Translations under genes and position numbers: made by a program
NCBI GenBank assembly: GCA_041688215.1
Contig: JBDNIO010000094.1
Coordinates: 1 to 20,912, forward strand
Length of the DNA: 20,912 nucleotides
Direction: 5' to 3'
From: JBDNIO01 sp041688215
GTDB lineage: Bacteria; Pseudomonadota; Gammaproteobacteria; Nevskiales; Salinisphaeraceae
Notes under the pieces: model-generated
What the model was told of the DNA's origin: nothing
What the model saw: the letters and a program-made list of their open reading frames with translations, nothing else
Database searches by the model: none
Shown: one piece after another, positions 6,964 through 14,010 of the stretch
Layout of the letters: every line of letters begins with the position of its first letter
Numbering within the stretch: the first letter of the stretch is position 1

Positions 6964-8142
6964 ATGCCAAACACAAGCTTTTCTCCCCCCAACCGTGTTC
7001 TGATGGGACCTGGCCCCTCGCAGGTGCACCCGCGCGTGCTGGAGGCCATGGCGCGCCCGACCATCGGCCATCTGGACCCTGAATTCATCCGCCTGATGGA
7101 CGAAATCAAGTCCTTCCTGCAACAGCTTTATCAGACTCAAAACGAGCTGACCCTGCCGATCTCCGCACCGGGTTCCGCCGGCCAGGAGGCCTGTGTCGTG
7201 AACCTGCTGGAGCCGGGTGACAAATGCGTGGTCTGCATTAACGGCGTGTTTGGTGAGCGTATGACGATCATGGCTGAACGCGCCGGCGCAGAAGTTATCC
7301 CGGTGCGCCAGGAATGGGGCCGGGCGATTGATCCGGACGTACTCGCGCAAACCCTGGGGCAACATCCCGACACCAAAGTGGTCGCCTTCGTACATGCCGA
7401 AACCTCCACCGGCGTGCTCAGCGATGCCCAGGCCATAACCAGAATCGCAAAACAACATGACTGCCTGGTGATTGCCGACACCGTGACCTCGCTGGGCGGC
7501 GTGCCCGTTCTTATTGACGAATGGGGCATCGACGCCGCCTACAGCGGCACGCAGAAATGCCTGTCCTGCCCGCCAGGTTTGTCGCCGGTAACCGTCAGCA
7601 CCAATGCCACCGCGGCCATGCAGGCGCGCAAAACCCCGCCACAAAGCTGGTTTCTGGATCTGGGCCTGCTTACTGGCTACTGGACCGGCGGCGCCCAGCG
7701 CGCCTACCACCACACCGCGCCCGTGAATGCCCTGTATGGCCTGCACGAGTCGCTTTTAATGCTGCTGGAGGAAGGCCTGGAGGCCACCTGGACCCGCCAC
7801 CGGAAAAATCACGAGGCGCTGGTTGCCGGCATGGAAGCCATGGGCCTGGAAATGGCCGTGCCTGCCAGTGAACGCACGCCGCAACTCAACGCGGTTAGCA
7901 TCCCGGAAGGGGTAGACGAGGGCGCTATTCGGAAACAGCTACTGCTGGAACACAACCTGGAAATCGGCGCCGGTTTGGGTCCATTGGCCGGCAAGATATG
8001 GCGCATCGGCCTGATGGGTCAGAGCAGCACTATTGAAAACGTAACCCTGTGCCTGCAAACCCTGGGCTCGGCCCTGCAGAAAGGCGGTGCCAGAGTGCAC
8101 CTGGACGACTCGGTAGCTGCCGCCAAGGCGGTACTGGCCTAG
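6964..8142 (+). CDS. Class V aminotransferase: alanine/serine-glyoxylate aminotransferase
   Basis: This PLP enzyme of 392 residues transfers an amino group, most likely from alanine or serine to glyoxylate, producing glycine plus pyruvate or hydroxypyruvate. The opening NRVLMGPGPSQVHPRVLEAM (10-29) is the family hallmark. HAETSTGVL (144-152), ADTVTSLGGVP (171-181, with the PLP-ring Asp172) and SGTQKCLSCPPGLS (194-207, with Schiff-base Lys198) follow in the usual order. The C-terminal small domain with EIGAGLGPLAGKIWRIGLMG is complete. Length is normal (about 380-400). It is divergent from murB across 237 bp and is followed by a leftward-facing hairpin and a MITE-like element. The exact donor amino acid cannot be told from sequence. 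Phosphoserine aminotransferase is unlikely given these motifs. Confidence 0.9.
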   Translation: MPNTSFSPPNRVLMGPGPSQVHPRVLEAMARPTIGHLDPEFIRLMDEIKSFLQQLYQTQNELTLPISAPGSAGQEACVVNLLEPGDKCVVCINGVFGERMTIMAERAGAEVIPVRQEWGRAIDPDVLAQTLGQHPDTKVVAFVHAETSTGVLSDAQAITRIAKQHDCLVIADTVTSLGGVPVLIDEWGIDAAYSGTQKCLSCPPGLSPVTVSTNATAAMQARKTPPQSWFLDLGLLTGYWTGGAQRAYHHTAPVNALYGLHESLLMLLEEGLEATWTRHRKNHEALVAGMEAMGLEMAVPASERTPQLNAVSIPEGVDEGAIRKQLLLEHNLEIGAGLGPLAGKIWRIGLMGQSSTIENVTLCLQTLGSALQKGGARVHLDDSVAAAKAVLA

Positions 8143-8143
8143 C

Positions 8144-8163
8144 AAAAAAGCAGCCCGAGCTGC
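8144..8163 (-). terminator. Short intrinsic terminator candidate facing left
   Basis: Read on the minus strand, a 5-bp stem GCAGC/GCTGC (8150-8154 and 8159-8163) with a four-base loop is followed directly by six T (complement of 8144-8149). It lies immediately after the aminotransferase stop and would stop transcription entering that gene from the right. On the plus strand there is no T tract, so it does not clearly end the aminotransferase transcript. Confidence 0.33.
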
Positions 8164-8178
8164 GATGTTCTGGGCAAG

Positions 8179-8346
8179 GGATAAGGCCTGAATGGCACTT
8201 ACTTAAGAGTGATTCCATGTGTAGGGCAAGCGTGCCGCTTGCCAAGCAAGTTGCAGACTTGCCCTACAGCAATTGATTCTCTGATGATCGGTTGAACGCT
8301 GAATCGATTGCTTAACGCTAAAGTAAGTGCCATTCGGGTAAAGCCT
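8179..8346. mobile_element. MITE-like non-autonomous element with target-site duplication
   Basis: The element spans 8190-8335 (146 bp). Its ends are 18-bp inverted repeats, GAATGGCACTTACTTAAG on the left (8190-8207) and the complement of CTAAAGTAAGTGCCATTC on the right (8318-8335), matching at 17 of 18 positions. The flanks GGATAAGGCCT (8179-8189) and GGGTAAAGCCT (8336-8346) agree at 9 of 11 positions, as expected for an aged 11-bp target duplication. Inside are nested palindromes: an 11-bp perfect pair TGTAGGGCAAG/CTTGCCCTACA (8220-8230, 8258-8268), two smaller hairpins within it, and CAATTGATTC paired with GAATCGATTG (8270-8279, 8301-8310; 9 of 10). There is no transposase ORF. End sequence and duplication length would suit an IS4-type parent, but that is a guess. 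Confidence 0.75.
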
Positions 8347-8394
8347 TCGTCCCCAGACGCCGGACACCATCCTTGAAAAGGGGAAGCAACCCGA

Positions 8395-10239
8395 ATGACG
8401 ATGCATATCCTGGGCATCTCCGCCTATTACCACGATAGCGCGGCCGCTTTGCTGCGCGATGGTGAAATCCTGGCCGCGGCGCAGGAAGAGCGCTTCACAC
8501 GCAAAAAGCACGATCCGAAATTTCCCGAACACGCTGTTCGCTACTGCCTGCACGAGGCGGGCATCGGGCTTACCGACGTAGATCAGGTCGTATTTTACGA
8601 AAAGCCGCTGATAAAGTTCGAGCGGCTGCTGGAAACCTATCTTGCTTACGCGCCCAGCGGCATACGTTCGTTTTTTCTGGCGATGCCGGTCTGGCTGAAG
8701 GAAAAGCTCTACATCAAGGCGACGATGAAAAAAGAGCTTGCCACTCTCGGCGGGTGCAAGACCCGCGATCTGCCGCCGCTATTATTTGCGGGGCATCACC
8801 AGTCCCATGCGGCGTCTGCGTTTTTCCCCAGCCCGTTTGAGCGCGCCGCCGTGCTTTGTCTGGACGGCGTCGGTGAATGGGCGACGACCACCGCCTGGTT
8901 GGGCGATGGTGCGAAACTGGAACCGCTGTGGGAAATCGATTTCCCGCATTCCCTTGGGCTGTTGTATTCCGCGTTCACCTATTACACCGGCTTCAAGGTT
9001 AATTCCGGCGAATATAAACTGATGGGCTTGGCGCCCTACGGCGAACCCAGATACGTTGACCTGATCAAAGACAATCTGCTGGACGTGAAAGAAGACGGCA
9101 GCTTCCGGCTGAATATGCGTTACTTCAATTACGCTGCCGGATTAACCATGACCAACAGCGCGTTCGACAAGCTTTTTGGCGGGCCACGGCGTGCGGCGGA
9201 AAGCGAACTTACTCAGCGCGAAATGGATATTGCCGCGTCCATTCAGATGGTTACGGAAGAAGTGGTTACCCGCCTGGCCAAATCCATCAAGCAGGATACC
9301 GGCGCCGATTACCTGTGTCTGGCCGGCGGGGTTGCCCTGAATTGTGTGGCCAACGGCAAATTGCTGCGCGCGGGCATATTCAAGGATATCTGGATACAGC
9401 CCGCGGCCGGTGATGCCGGCGGTGCACTCGGTGCAGTGTTGTCCGTGTGGCATGAGTATCATGGCAAGGCACGCAACGTGCGTCCCGGCGACAGCATGCG
9501 CGGCTCTTACCTTGGCCCTTCGTTTGCTGCGGTGGATATTCGCGCCGTACTTGATGCAAAAAATGCGGTTTATACCGAACTGGATGACGCTGCCCTGATG
9601 CCTTGCCTGGCGGAATTACTCGATAGTGAAAATATTGTTGGGTGGTTTAACGGGCGCATGGAGTTCGGGCCGCGCGCCCTTGGAGCGCGCTCGATCATCG
9701 GCGATCCGCGCAGCCCAAAAATGCAATCAGTGATGAATCTGAAGATCAAATACCGGGAATCCTTCCGGCCTTTCGCGCCGTCCATTTTGGCCGAATACCT
9801 GGGCGAATATTTTGATCTAGACCGGCCCAGCCCTTATATGCTGATCGTTTCAGACGTGGCAGAGCACCTGCGTTTGCCGATGGCCGACGCGCAAGAGCAG
9901 CTGTTTGGCATCGAAAAAATGAACGTGCCGCGCTCGAAAATCCCGGCGATCACGCACGTAGATTACTCGGCCCGAATTCAAACCGTGCACGTCGAAACCA
10001 ACCCGCGTTTTCACGCCCTGCTAAGTGCTTTTCACCAGCGCAGCGGATGCCCGGTTCTGGTGAACACTTCGTTTAACGTGCGCGGCGAACCCATTGTGGC
10101 AACCCCGGAAGACGCCTACCGATGTTTCATGCGCACCGAAATGGACTATCTTGTAGTGGATAATTTTTTATTGGCAAAAGCTGATCAACCGCAACTTGAA
10201 GGCGACGAATCCTGGCGCGCAGAGTTTGCGCTCGATTAA
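8395..10239 (+). CDS. O-carbamoyltransferase of the NodU/CmcH family (SxtI-like)
   Basis: Enzymes of this family use carbamoyl phosphate and ATP to make carbamoyl-adenylate and pass the carbamoyl group to a hydroxyl of an antibiotic, Nod factor or toxin. The 614-residue chain has the YrdC-independent Kae1-like N-terminal domain: ILGISAYYHDSAAALL (5-20), metal-binding HHQSHA (134-139), DGVGEW (157-162), GEYKLMGLAPYG (205-216) and LAGGVALNC (309-317). The C-terminal carbamoyltransferase domain has GWFNGRMEFGPRALGARSI (416-434), FRPFAPSI (457-464) and NTSFNVRGEPIV (557-568). All key motifs are intact. The start ATG has AGGGGA ten bases upstream; a second ATG two codons later is possible. It heads a block with SxtJ-like and DUF5989-like genes, suggesting a membrane-associated or exported acceptor. 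The acceptor is unknown. Confidence 0.93.
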   Translation: MTMHILGISAYYHDSAAALLRDGEILAAAQEERFTRKKHDPKFPEHAVRYCLHEAGIGLTDVDQVVFYEKPLIKFERLLETYLAYAPSGIRSFFLAMPVWLKEKLYIKATMKKELATLGGCKTRDLPPLLFAGHHQSHAASAFFPSPFERAAVLCLDGVGEWATTTAWLGDGAKLEPLWEIDFPHSLGLLYSAFTYYTGFKVNSGEYKLMGLAPYGEPRYVDLIKDNLLDVKEDGSFRLNMRYFNYAAGLTMTNSAFDKLFGGPRRAAESELTQREMDIAASIQMVTEEVVTRLAKSIKQDTGADYLCLAGGVALNCVANGKLLRAGIFKDIWIQPAAGDAGGALGAVLSVWHEYHGKARNVRPGDSMRGSYLGPSFAAVDIRAVLDAKNAVYTELDDAALMPCLAELLDSENIVGWFNGRMEFGPRALGARSIIGDPRSPKMQSVMNLKIKYRESFRPFAPSILAEYLGEYFDLDRPSPYMLIVSDVAEHLRLPMADAQEQLFGIEKMNVPRSKIPAITHVDYSARIQTVHVETNPRFHALLSAFHQRSGCPVLVNTSFNVRGEPIVATPEDAYRCFMRTEMDYLVVDNFLLAKADQPQLEGDESWRAEFALD

Positions 10240-10265
10240 GCGCCTCACCCCGACGAGAACAGACC

Positions 10266-10679
10266 GTGAATATTACAGCGCCCCTACCTGAGCCGGACAA
10301 GCAAGAGCTGCGCAAATTCGCGTTCATCATGGCGGGGATGATCAGCCTGTTTTTCGGTGTGCTGGTACCCTGGTTATGGAGTTTGGGGTTACTGGCCTGG
10401 CCATGGATCGTGGCCGCGGTGTTCACAGTTTGGGGGGCGGTCTGGCCCAGGGGACTGCGGCCGGTGCACTGGCTATGGATGCGCTTTGGGCTAGTCATTG
10501 GATGGGTGAACAGCCGGATTATTCTTGGCGCAGTGTTCTATTTGATGTTTACGCCCATTGGTCTGGCTATGCGATTATTCGGGCATGATCCGATGCGGCG
10601 CAAACTGGACGCCCAACAGCCAAGCTACCGGATAAACGCTGTATCAGCCCCGCCCGAGCATATGCAACGACCTTACTGA
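10266..10679 (+). CDS. SxtJ-family membrane protein
   Basis: The product is a 137-residue protein of unknown function. Hydrophobic segments lie at about 18-40, 44-61 and 77-102, with a polar N-terminus and an Arg-rich cytoplasm-like tail. The pattern VHWLWMRFG, the last helix ending FYLMFTPIGLAMRLFG and the following HDPMRRK (107-113) are, to my reading, the signature of the SxtJ family, named after the gene beside the carbamoyltransferase of the saxitoxin cluster. It begins 26 bases after the carbamoyltransferase stop, with a GTG start preceded by a weak GACGAGA, so co-transcription is very likely. A role in anchoring the carbamoyltransferase or in handling a lipid-linked acceptor is conceivable but is inference only. 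Confidence 0.8.
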   Translation: MNITAPLPEPDKQELRKFAFIMAGMISLFFGVLVPWLWSLGLLAWPWIVAAVFTVWGAVWPRGLRPVHWLWMRFGLVIGWVNSRIILGAVFYLMFTPIGLAMRLFGHDPMRRKLDAQQPSYRINAVSAPPEHMQRPY

Positions 10680-10716
10680 ACCGTTTTTTTTCACTTTTAT
10701 ACACCGGCATAAAACA

Positions 10717-10869
10717 ATGTTTGATTTGCTCAAAGACCTCTGGGGTTTCATGCGCGAGCGCAAAAAATTCTGGTTGGCACCCATTATTGGCGTATTACTC
10801 TTGCTCGGCCTGCTGCTGGTATTCGCACAGGGATCGGCGGTAGCACCCTTCATCTATACCCTGTTCTAG
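10717..10869 (+). CDS. Small DUF5989-family (SxtK-like) membrane protein
   Basis: This 50-codon gene runs from ATG 10717 to TAG 10869. The peptide begins MFDLLKDLWGFMRERKKFWL, then has one strong membrane helix (about residues 20-40, APIIGVLLLLGLLLVFAQGS) and ends VAPFIYTLF. That arrangement (amphipathic start, RERKKFWL, single helix, AVAPFIYTLF end) is typical of the tiny DUF5989 proteins found next to SxtJ and carbamoyltransferase genes; SxtK of the saxitoxin cluster is comparable. It lies 37 bases after the SxtJ-like gene, past a run of eight T (10684-10691) that lacks a hairpin. The ribosome site is poor, which may mean coupling to upstream translation. Function unknown. Confidence 0.8.
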   Translation: MFDLLKDLWGFMRERKKFWLAPIIGVLLLLGLLLVFAQGSAVAPFIYTLF

Positions 10870-10872
10870 GCC

Positions 10873-10902
10873 AGCATGCGTTACCCGGTTTCAACGCATG
10901 CT
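10873..10902 (+). repeat. Stem-loop between the DUF5989-like and HAD phosphatase genes
   Basis: A perfect 10-bp stem AGCATGCGTT/AACGCATGCT (10873-10882 and 10893-10902) encloses a ten-base loop and starts three bases after the stop codon. No T tract follows (ATGTTCAAAC), so it is not a standard intrinsic terminator. It may protect the upstream mRNA 3' end or lower downstream expression. Confidence 0.5.
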
Positions 10903-10940
10903 ATGTTCAAACAGGAATCTATTTTGATACAGGAAAAAAA

Positions 10941-11594
10941 GTGAACACTACCCGCCGGATTGCGGTGTTCGACCTCGACGTTACGCTAACCCGCTACGAC
11001 ACTTATTTACCCTTTCTTTTCGGCTACGTAAAGCGCAACCCGACGCGTGGCTGGCGCGTGGCGTTGTTGCCGTTACGGTTGCTGGCCTTGTGGAAACTGG
11101 GCCATCGGCGCTGGGTGAAAGAGTCATTTCTGAAGGCTTTTCTGGGCGGTGCATCAAAAGCGTCGCTGGAGGACTGGGCGCAGCATTTTGCTGATGAGAT
11201 TATCGAAAAGGCCATGCGCAAGCCGGGCCTGCAACGCCTGCGCGCACATCAGGACGCGGGCGACCGTGTGGTCTTGGCTTCCGCCAGTTTTGATATTTAT
11301 GTGGAAAAAATAGCCGAGCATCTGAACATAGAGGAAGTCATCGCCTCTAACTTGCGCTGGGACGATGCGCAACGGTTGGCGGGGATAGACGGCGAAAACT
11401 GCCGCCACGAGGAAAAGCTAAAGCGCGTAAAGGCACTGTTACAGCAGGACGATGGCCATCACGTCACCGCCTATTCCGATTCCCATGCCGACTTGCCCCT
11501 GCTGGCATGGGCGGAATCCGGGGTTGCCGTATGCCCGTCCAAACGCTTGACTCATCAAGTCGCTGGTTTGGGGCTGGAGGTCGAGGACTGGTAG
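10941..11594 (+). CDS. HAD-superfamily subfamily IB phosphatase (SerB-like)
   Basis: This 217-residue cytoplasmic phosphatase belongs to the IB branch of the HAD superfamily that includes phosphoserine and phospholipid-related phosphatases. Motif I is AVFDLDVTLT (8-17), with nucleophile Asp11 and acid Asp13; the residue after Asp13 is Val where Gly is more common. Motif II is the Ser in LASASFDIY (112-120), motif III the Lys of HEEKLKRV (156-163), and motif IV YSDSHADLPLL (178-188) with Asp180 and Asp184. A helical cap domain lies at about 20-95. The start is GTG at 10941, supported by AGGA six bases upstream. It follows the carbamoyltransferase block by 71 bp, behind a stem-loop, and may belong to the same transcript. 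The substrate is not predictable; a phosphorylated acceptor or intermediate of the carbamoylation module is one option. Confidence 0.87.
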   Translation: MNTTRRIAVFDLDVTLTRYDTYLPFLFGYVKRNPTRGWRVALLPLRLLALWKLGHRRWVKESFLKAFLGGASKASLEDWAQHFADEIIEKAMRKPGLQRLRAHQDAGDRVVLASASFDIYVEKIAEHLNIEEVIASNLRWDDAQRLAGIDGENCRHEEKLKRVKALLQQDDGHHVTAYSDSHADLPLLAWAESGVAVCPSKRLTHQVAGLGLEVEDW

Positions 11595-11641
11595 TGGATA
11601 ATACTTATCGTCTTGCGGCTCGCTTGGCCTAATTAAGTTTT

Positions 11642-11707
11642 GTATTTGCGCTTTAGCATCGAGGCATATAAATTCGTCAATACTCGATCAGCAAGCGCAA
11701 TCAATAC
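11642..11707. repeat. Composite dyad-symmetric element in the convergent spacer
   Basis: Three nested arm pairs share one centre: GTAT/ATAC (11642-11645, 11704-11707), TTGCGCTT/AAGCGCAA (11646-11653, 11693-11700) and ATCGAG/CTCGAT (11658-11663, 11683-11688), with four-base interruptions TAGC and CAGC and a 19-base AT-rich centre. All listed pairs are perfect. It sits about 50 bp after the HAD gene and 125 bp from the end of the minus-strand TadG-like gene. No T tract follows on either side, so it is not a simple terminator. It may be a protein-binding dyad, a structured RNA end or a remnant of a mobile element. Confidence 0.45.
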
Positions 11708-11832
11708 GCACAATGAGCATGCCTATTATCGCGGTTAGGGTGGTAGGGTGTGGCTATCAGGTTGGAGCGTACAGGCAGGTATCGGGCTTAGTACGGCTTA
11801 TTTTTCCCAGATGCTAAGCTTGGAGATGACGA

Positions 11833-13632
11833 TCATAGATTGGCGCCTGGCACGGCAGTACAGTTCACTCCGGTGCAAAACAACCTTGGCTGTTTTACTA
11901 CTACGGCCTGTACGGAAACGTCCGCGGTGCCAACGTCGAGTCCCAAAAGGTCGAACACTGGGGTTAGGGCCGAGCCAAGCAAATCGAGTACCGGATCTAA
12001 AAGTGAAACAACCGTCGATGTGATTCCGCTAAGTAGAGCGCTGAGAATGCCAAGAGGATTCGCACCAAGAATCTGGAGCTCTACAGAGTTAGAAAGTTGG
12101 TCAGCGAGCTGGGCCAGTGCGTTGTCTAATGCATCTGCCACGTCGGTACCCTCCCGCTGGGTTTGAATTTCGGCATCGGCTTGTGGTGGAAATGGGCCAT
12201 CAAAGATCATGGGATCTGGGTTGCTGCCACTGCCTACGGGCACTAAAATAGTGTTCGTTGTTCTGATGCGTGCAATGCCGAGTGCGTTGACTAGCGTTAC
12301 ACTGCTATTCTCAGGGTTGCCCTGAAAATTACCGATGCCAATATTGACCAAGCTGGTGCGGGGGCTCACCATGACGGTGTGTTCGAACTGCGGCGGTGTC
12401 GATTTCGAGGGGCCGGCACAGATGATGTCGTCCAGGGTCGTATTGGCGCTGGCCACCTCTACGAATAGCGGCAAGTTTATGAGCGCGCCGCCAAGACCGG
12501 AGAGGGCGCCAAGCACCTTTATATTCAGTTGAATTGCCACTTGCGCGGTACGTGCTACGGTGCGCGGCTGGCCGGCGGCATCCAGACCTGCACGGCCAAA
12601 CGCTATTTGCAGCGGCTGTATTATATTGATGGTGCCTGAAACATTTGCGAGCCCCCCCAGGTCAATGCCAACTGGCAAGTTGACTGGGCTGCCGGTATTT
12701 GCAGCTTGGGCAACGCCGTTGAGAAAATCCGCTAGATTAATCGGAAGCGCGCTTGCGGCGCCTTCAATGCCGCTTTCGATATTCAGGATATCACCGAGCA
12801 AGACTTGACGGCCGGGGTCGGCAACGCCCGCCAGTGTGTTTAGCGCATCTACCGCGGCGCTATTGACACCGAAAGCACTGTTGTTTGCAGCATCCGCCAA
12901 TAAACTCAAGGCGTCCGGTAAGGATAAGCTTGCACTAAGCAATTCTTCGGGTGTTGCTACACCGGCTTGTACGGCAATAAGATCGGCGATGGATACGCTG
13001 GCATCTGCCAAGCCTTCATAACCGACGATGCCCAAATCTACTGGGCCACCGAGCAGCGCCGAAAGCAACCCGTTCATGCCGTCCAGGCCACCAATATCGA
13101 CTAATTTGCTACCCACTGATATTCCGGCTTGCGGTCGGCTAACCGCACCGGCGACCGAAACCATTTGGTTTGCCGGATTAAACAGTTTAAATAACAACGT
13201 AGGCGCCGGTCTGCGTAGCGTAACCACGGTTGAATCCGCGGCAAAGGCACCACTTGGCTGGAATATAGACAAGCCATTTTGCGCGCTCTGCATCCCTAGC
13301 TGCACGCTTTGTTCCGAAAGTGGGTTTATAGTGCCAAGGTTATTGGTCACCGCGTTATCAACAGCCTCTTGAGCAGCTTGCTGGGGGTTAGCTGGCTCAC
13401 TCACAGCACAGGCACCAATGACCCTAGCGCTTTAAATTGCGGCCAACTGCGCCGCGCTATCCAACTCTGCCTGGGCGGCGTATAGCCGCCCAATTTCAAT
13501 GGATAAGCCCAAGGCGGCTACCAGCCCGAGCAGGATAAAAGCGGTAAATATCAGCGCTACGCCGCGCTGTTTACCCGGCCCTGCGCGCCCTATACAGGAG
13601 GGCCCCCGAATACGGTGTTTGTGGTGGAACAT
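11833..13632 (-). pseudogene. TadG-like pilus-associated protein gene, interrupted by an in-frame TAA
   Basis: The 5' part (13632-13432) encodes 66 residues with QRGVALIFTAFILLGLVAAL and GLSIEIGRLYAAQAELDSAA, the N-terminal membrane helix and conserved turn of TadE/TadG-like proteins. TAA at 13432-13434 stops it. The same frame then continues (SARVIGACAVSEPANPQQAA) through a further 523-residue open stretch from a GTG at 13404 to TGA at 11833. One frame with one stop means a point mutation, consensus error or readthrough, not two genes: the GTG has no ribosome site and the second part would lack its membrane anchor. With readthrough the protein would be about 599 residues. The large region is Ala/Gly/Leu-rich and secreted-looking, with four Cys and no recognisable enzyme domain. 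The first ATG has GGAG seven bases upstream. No other tad genes are nearby. Confidence 0.75.
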
Positions 13633-14010
13633 ATGAAGACTCCATTTTTGTAGAATCCGGGCTGTATCGGGCGGCGCGCGGTGTGCCCCAGGCCGGACTG
13701 TGCCGGTAGGGGTTCGCGCTGCTCGCCTGGTATCAAAAATCGGGTCGCACTATTGAGCCGAACGGGGTTCAGGATATCGCGTTTCATGGGCTGCCTGTTG
13801 TGCCTTTGGCCTGGAAGCACGCCTCGTGCAAGATAGTTCTATCACTAGTTATCGGAAGTTTTGCAGAGAACATGAGGCCCGGCAAGCGTGCCTGCGCTGC
13901 TTTTGGCTGTTTGCTGCAATGCGCAATCCGAAAGAGTAGAATCCACGCCCGTTTAGTTTGTAGCGCACCATGATTGGTGAATTTCTTGGTGAATTTCTTG
14001 GCGCATTCCT
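13633..14010. other. Divergent spacer of 378 bp between the TadG-like and M61 peptidase genes
   Basis: It holds the GGAG ribosome site of the TadG-like gene (13640-13643, minus strand) and a weak plus-strand promoter candidate for the peptidase: TAGAAT at 13937-13942, 17 bp after CTGCAA at 13914-13919. A 12-bp direct tandem repeat TTGGTGAATTTC occurs at 13974-13985 and 13986-13997, followed by a third, degenerate copy (9 of 12). A small hairpin GCACG/CGTGC lies near 13818-13830. I see no convincing gene: the minus-strand frame that begins MKRDILNPVRLNSATRFLIP overlaps the TadG start out of frame and has no known motif. Confidence 0.5.

Noticed and set aside
8285..8330. Outward promoter inside the MITE-like element (TTGAAC with TAAAGT)
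   Set aside because: The spacing is 21 bp, too long for sigma-70, and no other pair fits better.
10684..10691. Run of eight T after the SxtJ-like gene as a terminator
   Set aside because: No stable stem directly precedes it, and the next gene of the module follows at once.
11748..12023. Plus-strand frame of 91 codons opposite the end of the TadG-like gene
   Set aside because: It is mostly antisense to the real gene, and its composition (Arg/Leu/Ser-rich) is that of a shadow frame.
11833..13404. Independent 523-residue gene starting at GTG 13404
   Set aside because: It is in the same frame as the anchor part upstream, has no ribosome site, and family-like sequence continues back past the GTG to the TAA.
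13432..13434. Alternative genetic code reading TAA as an amino acid
   Set aside because: Other genes in the window, such as the aconitase and nuo/mur neighbours, end properly at TAA or TGA; a single interruption does not support recoding.
13590..13820. Minus-strand frame starting MKRDILNPVRLNSATRFLIP upstream of the TadG-like gene
   Set aside because: It overlaps the well-supported TadG start out of frame, has no recognisable motif and only a weak ribosome site.
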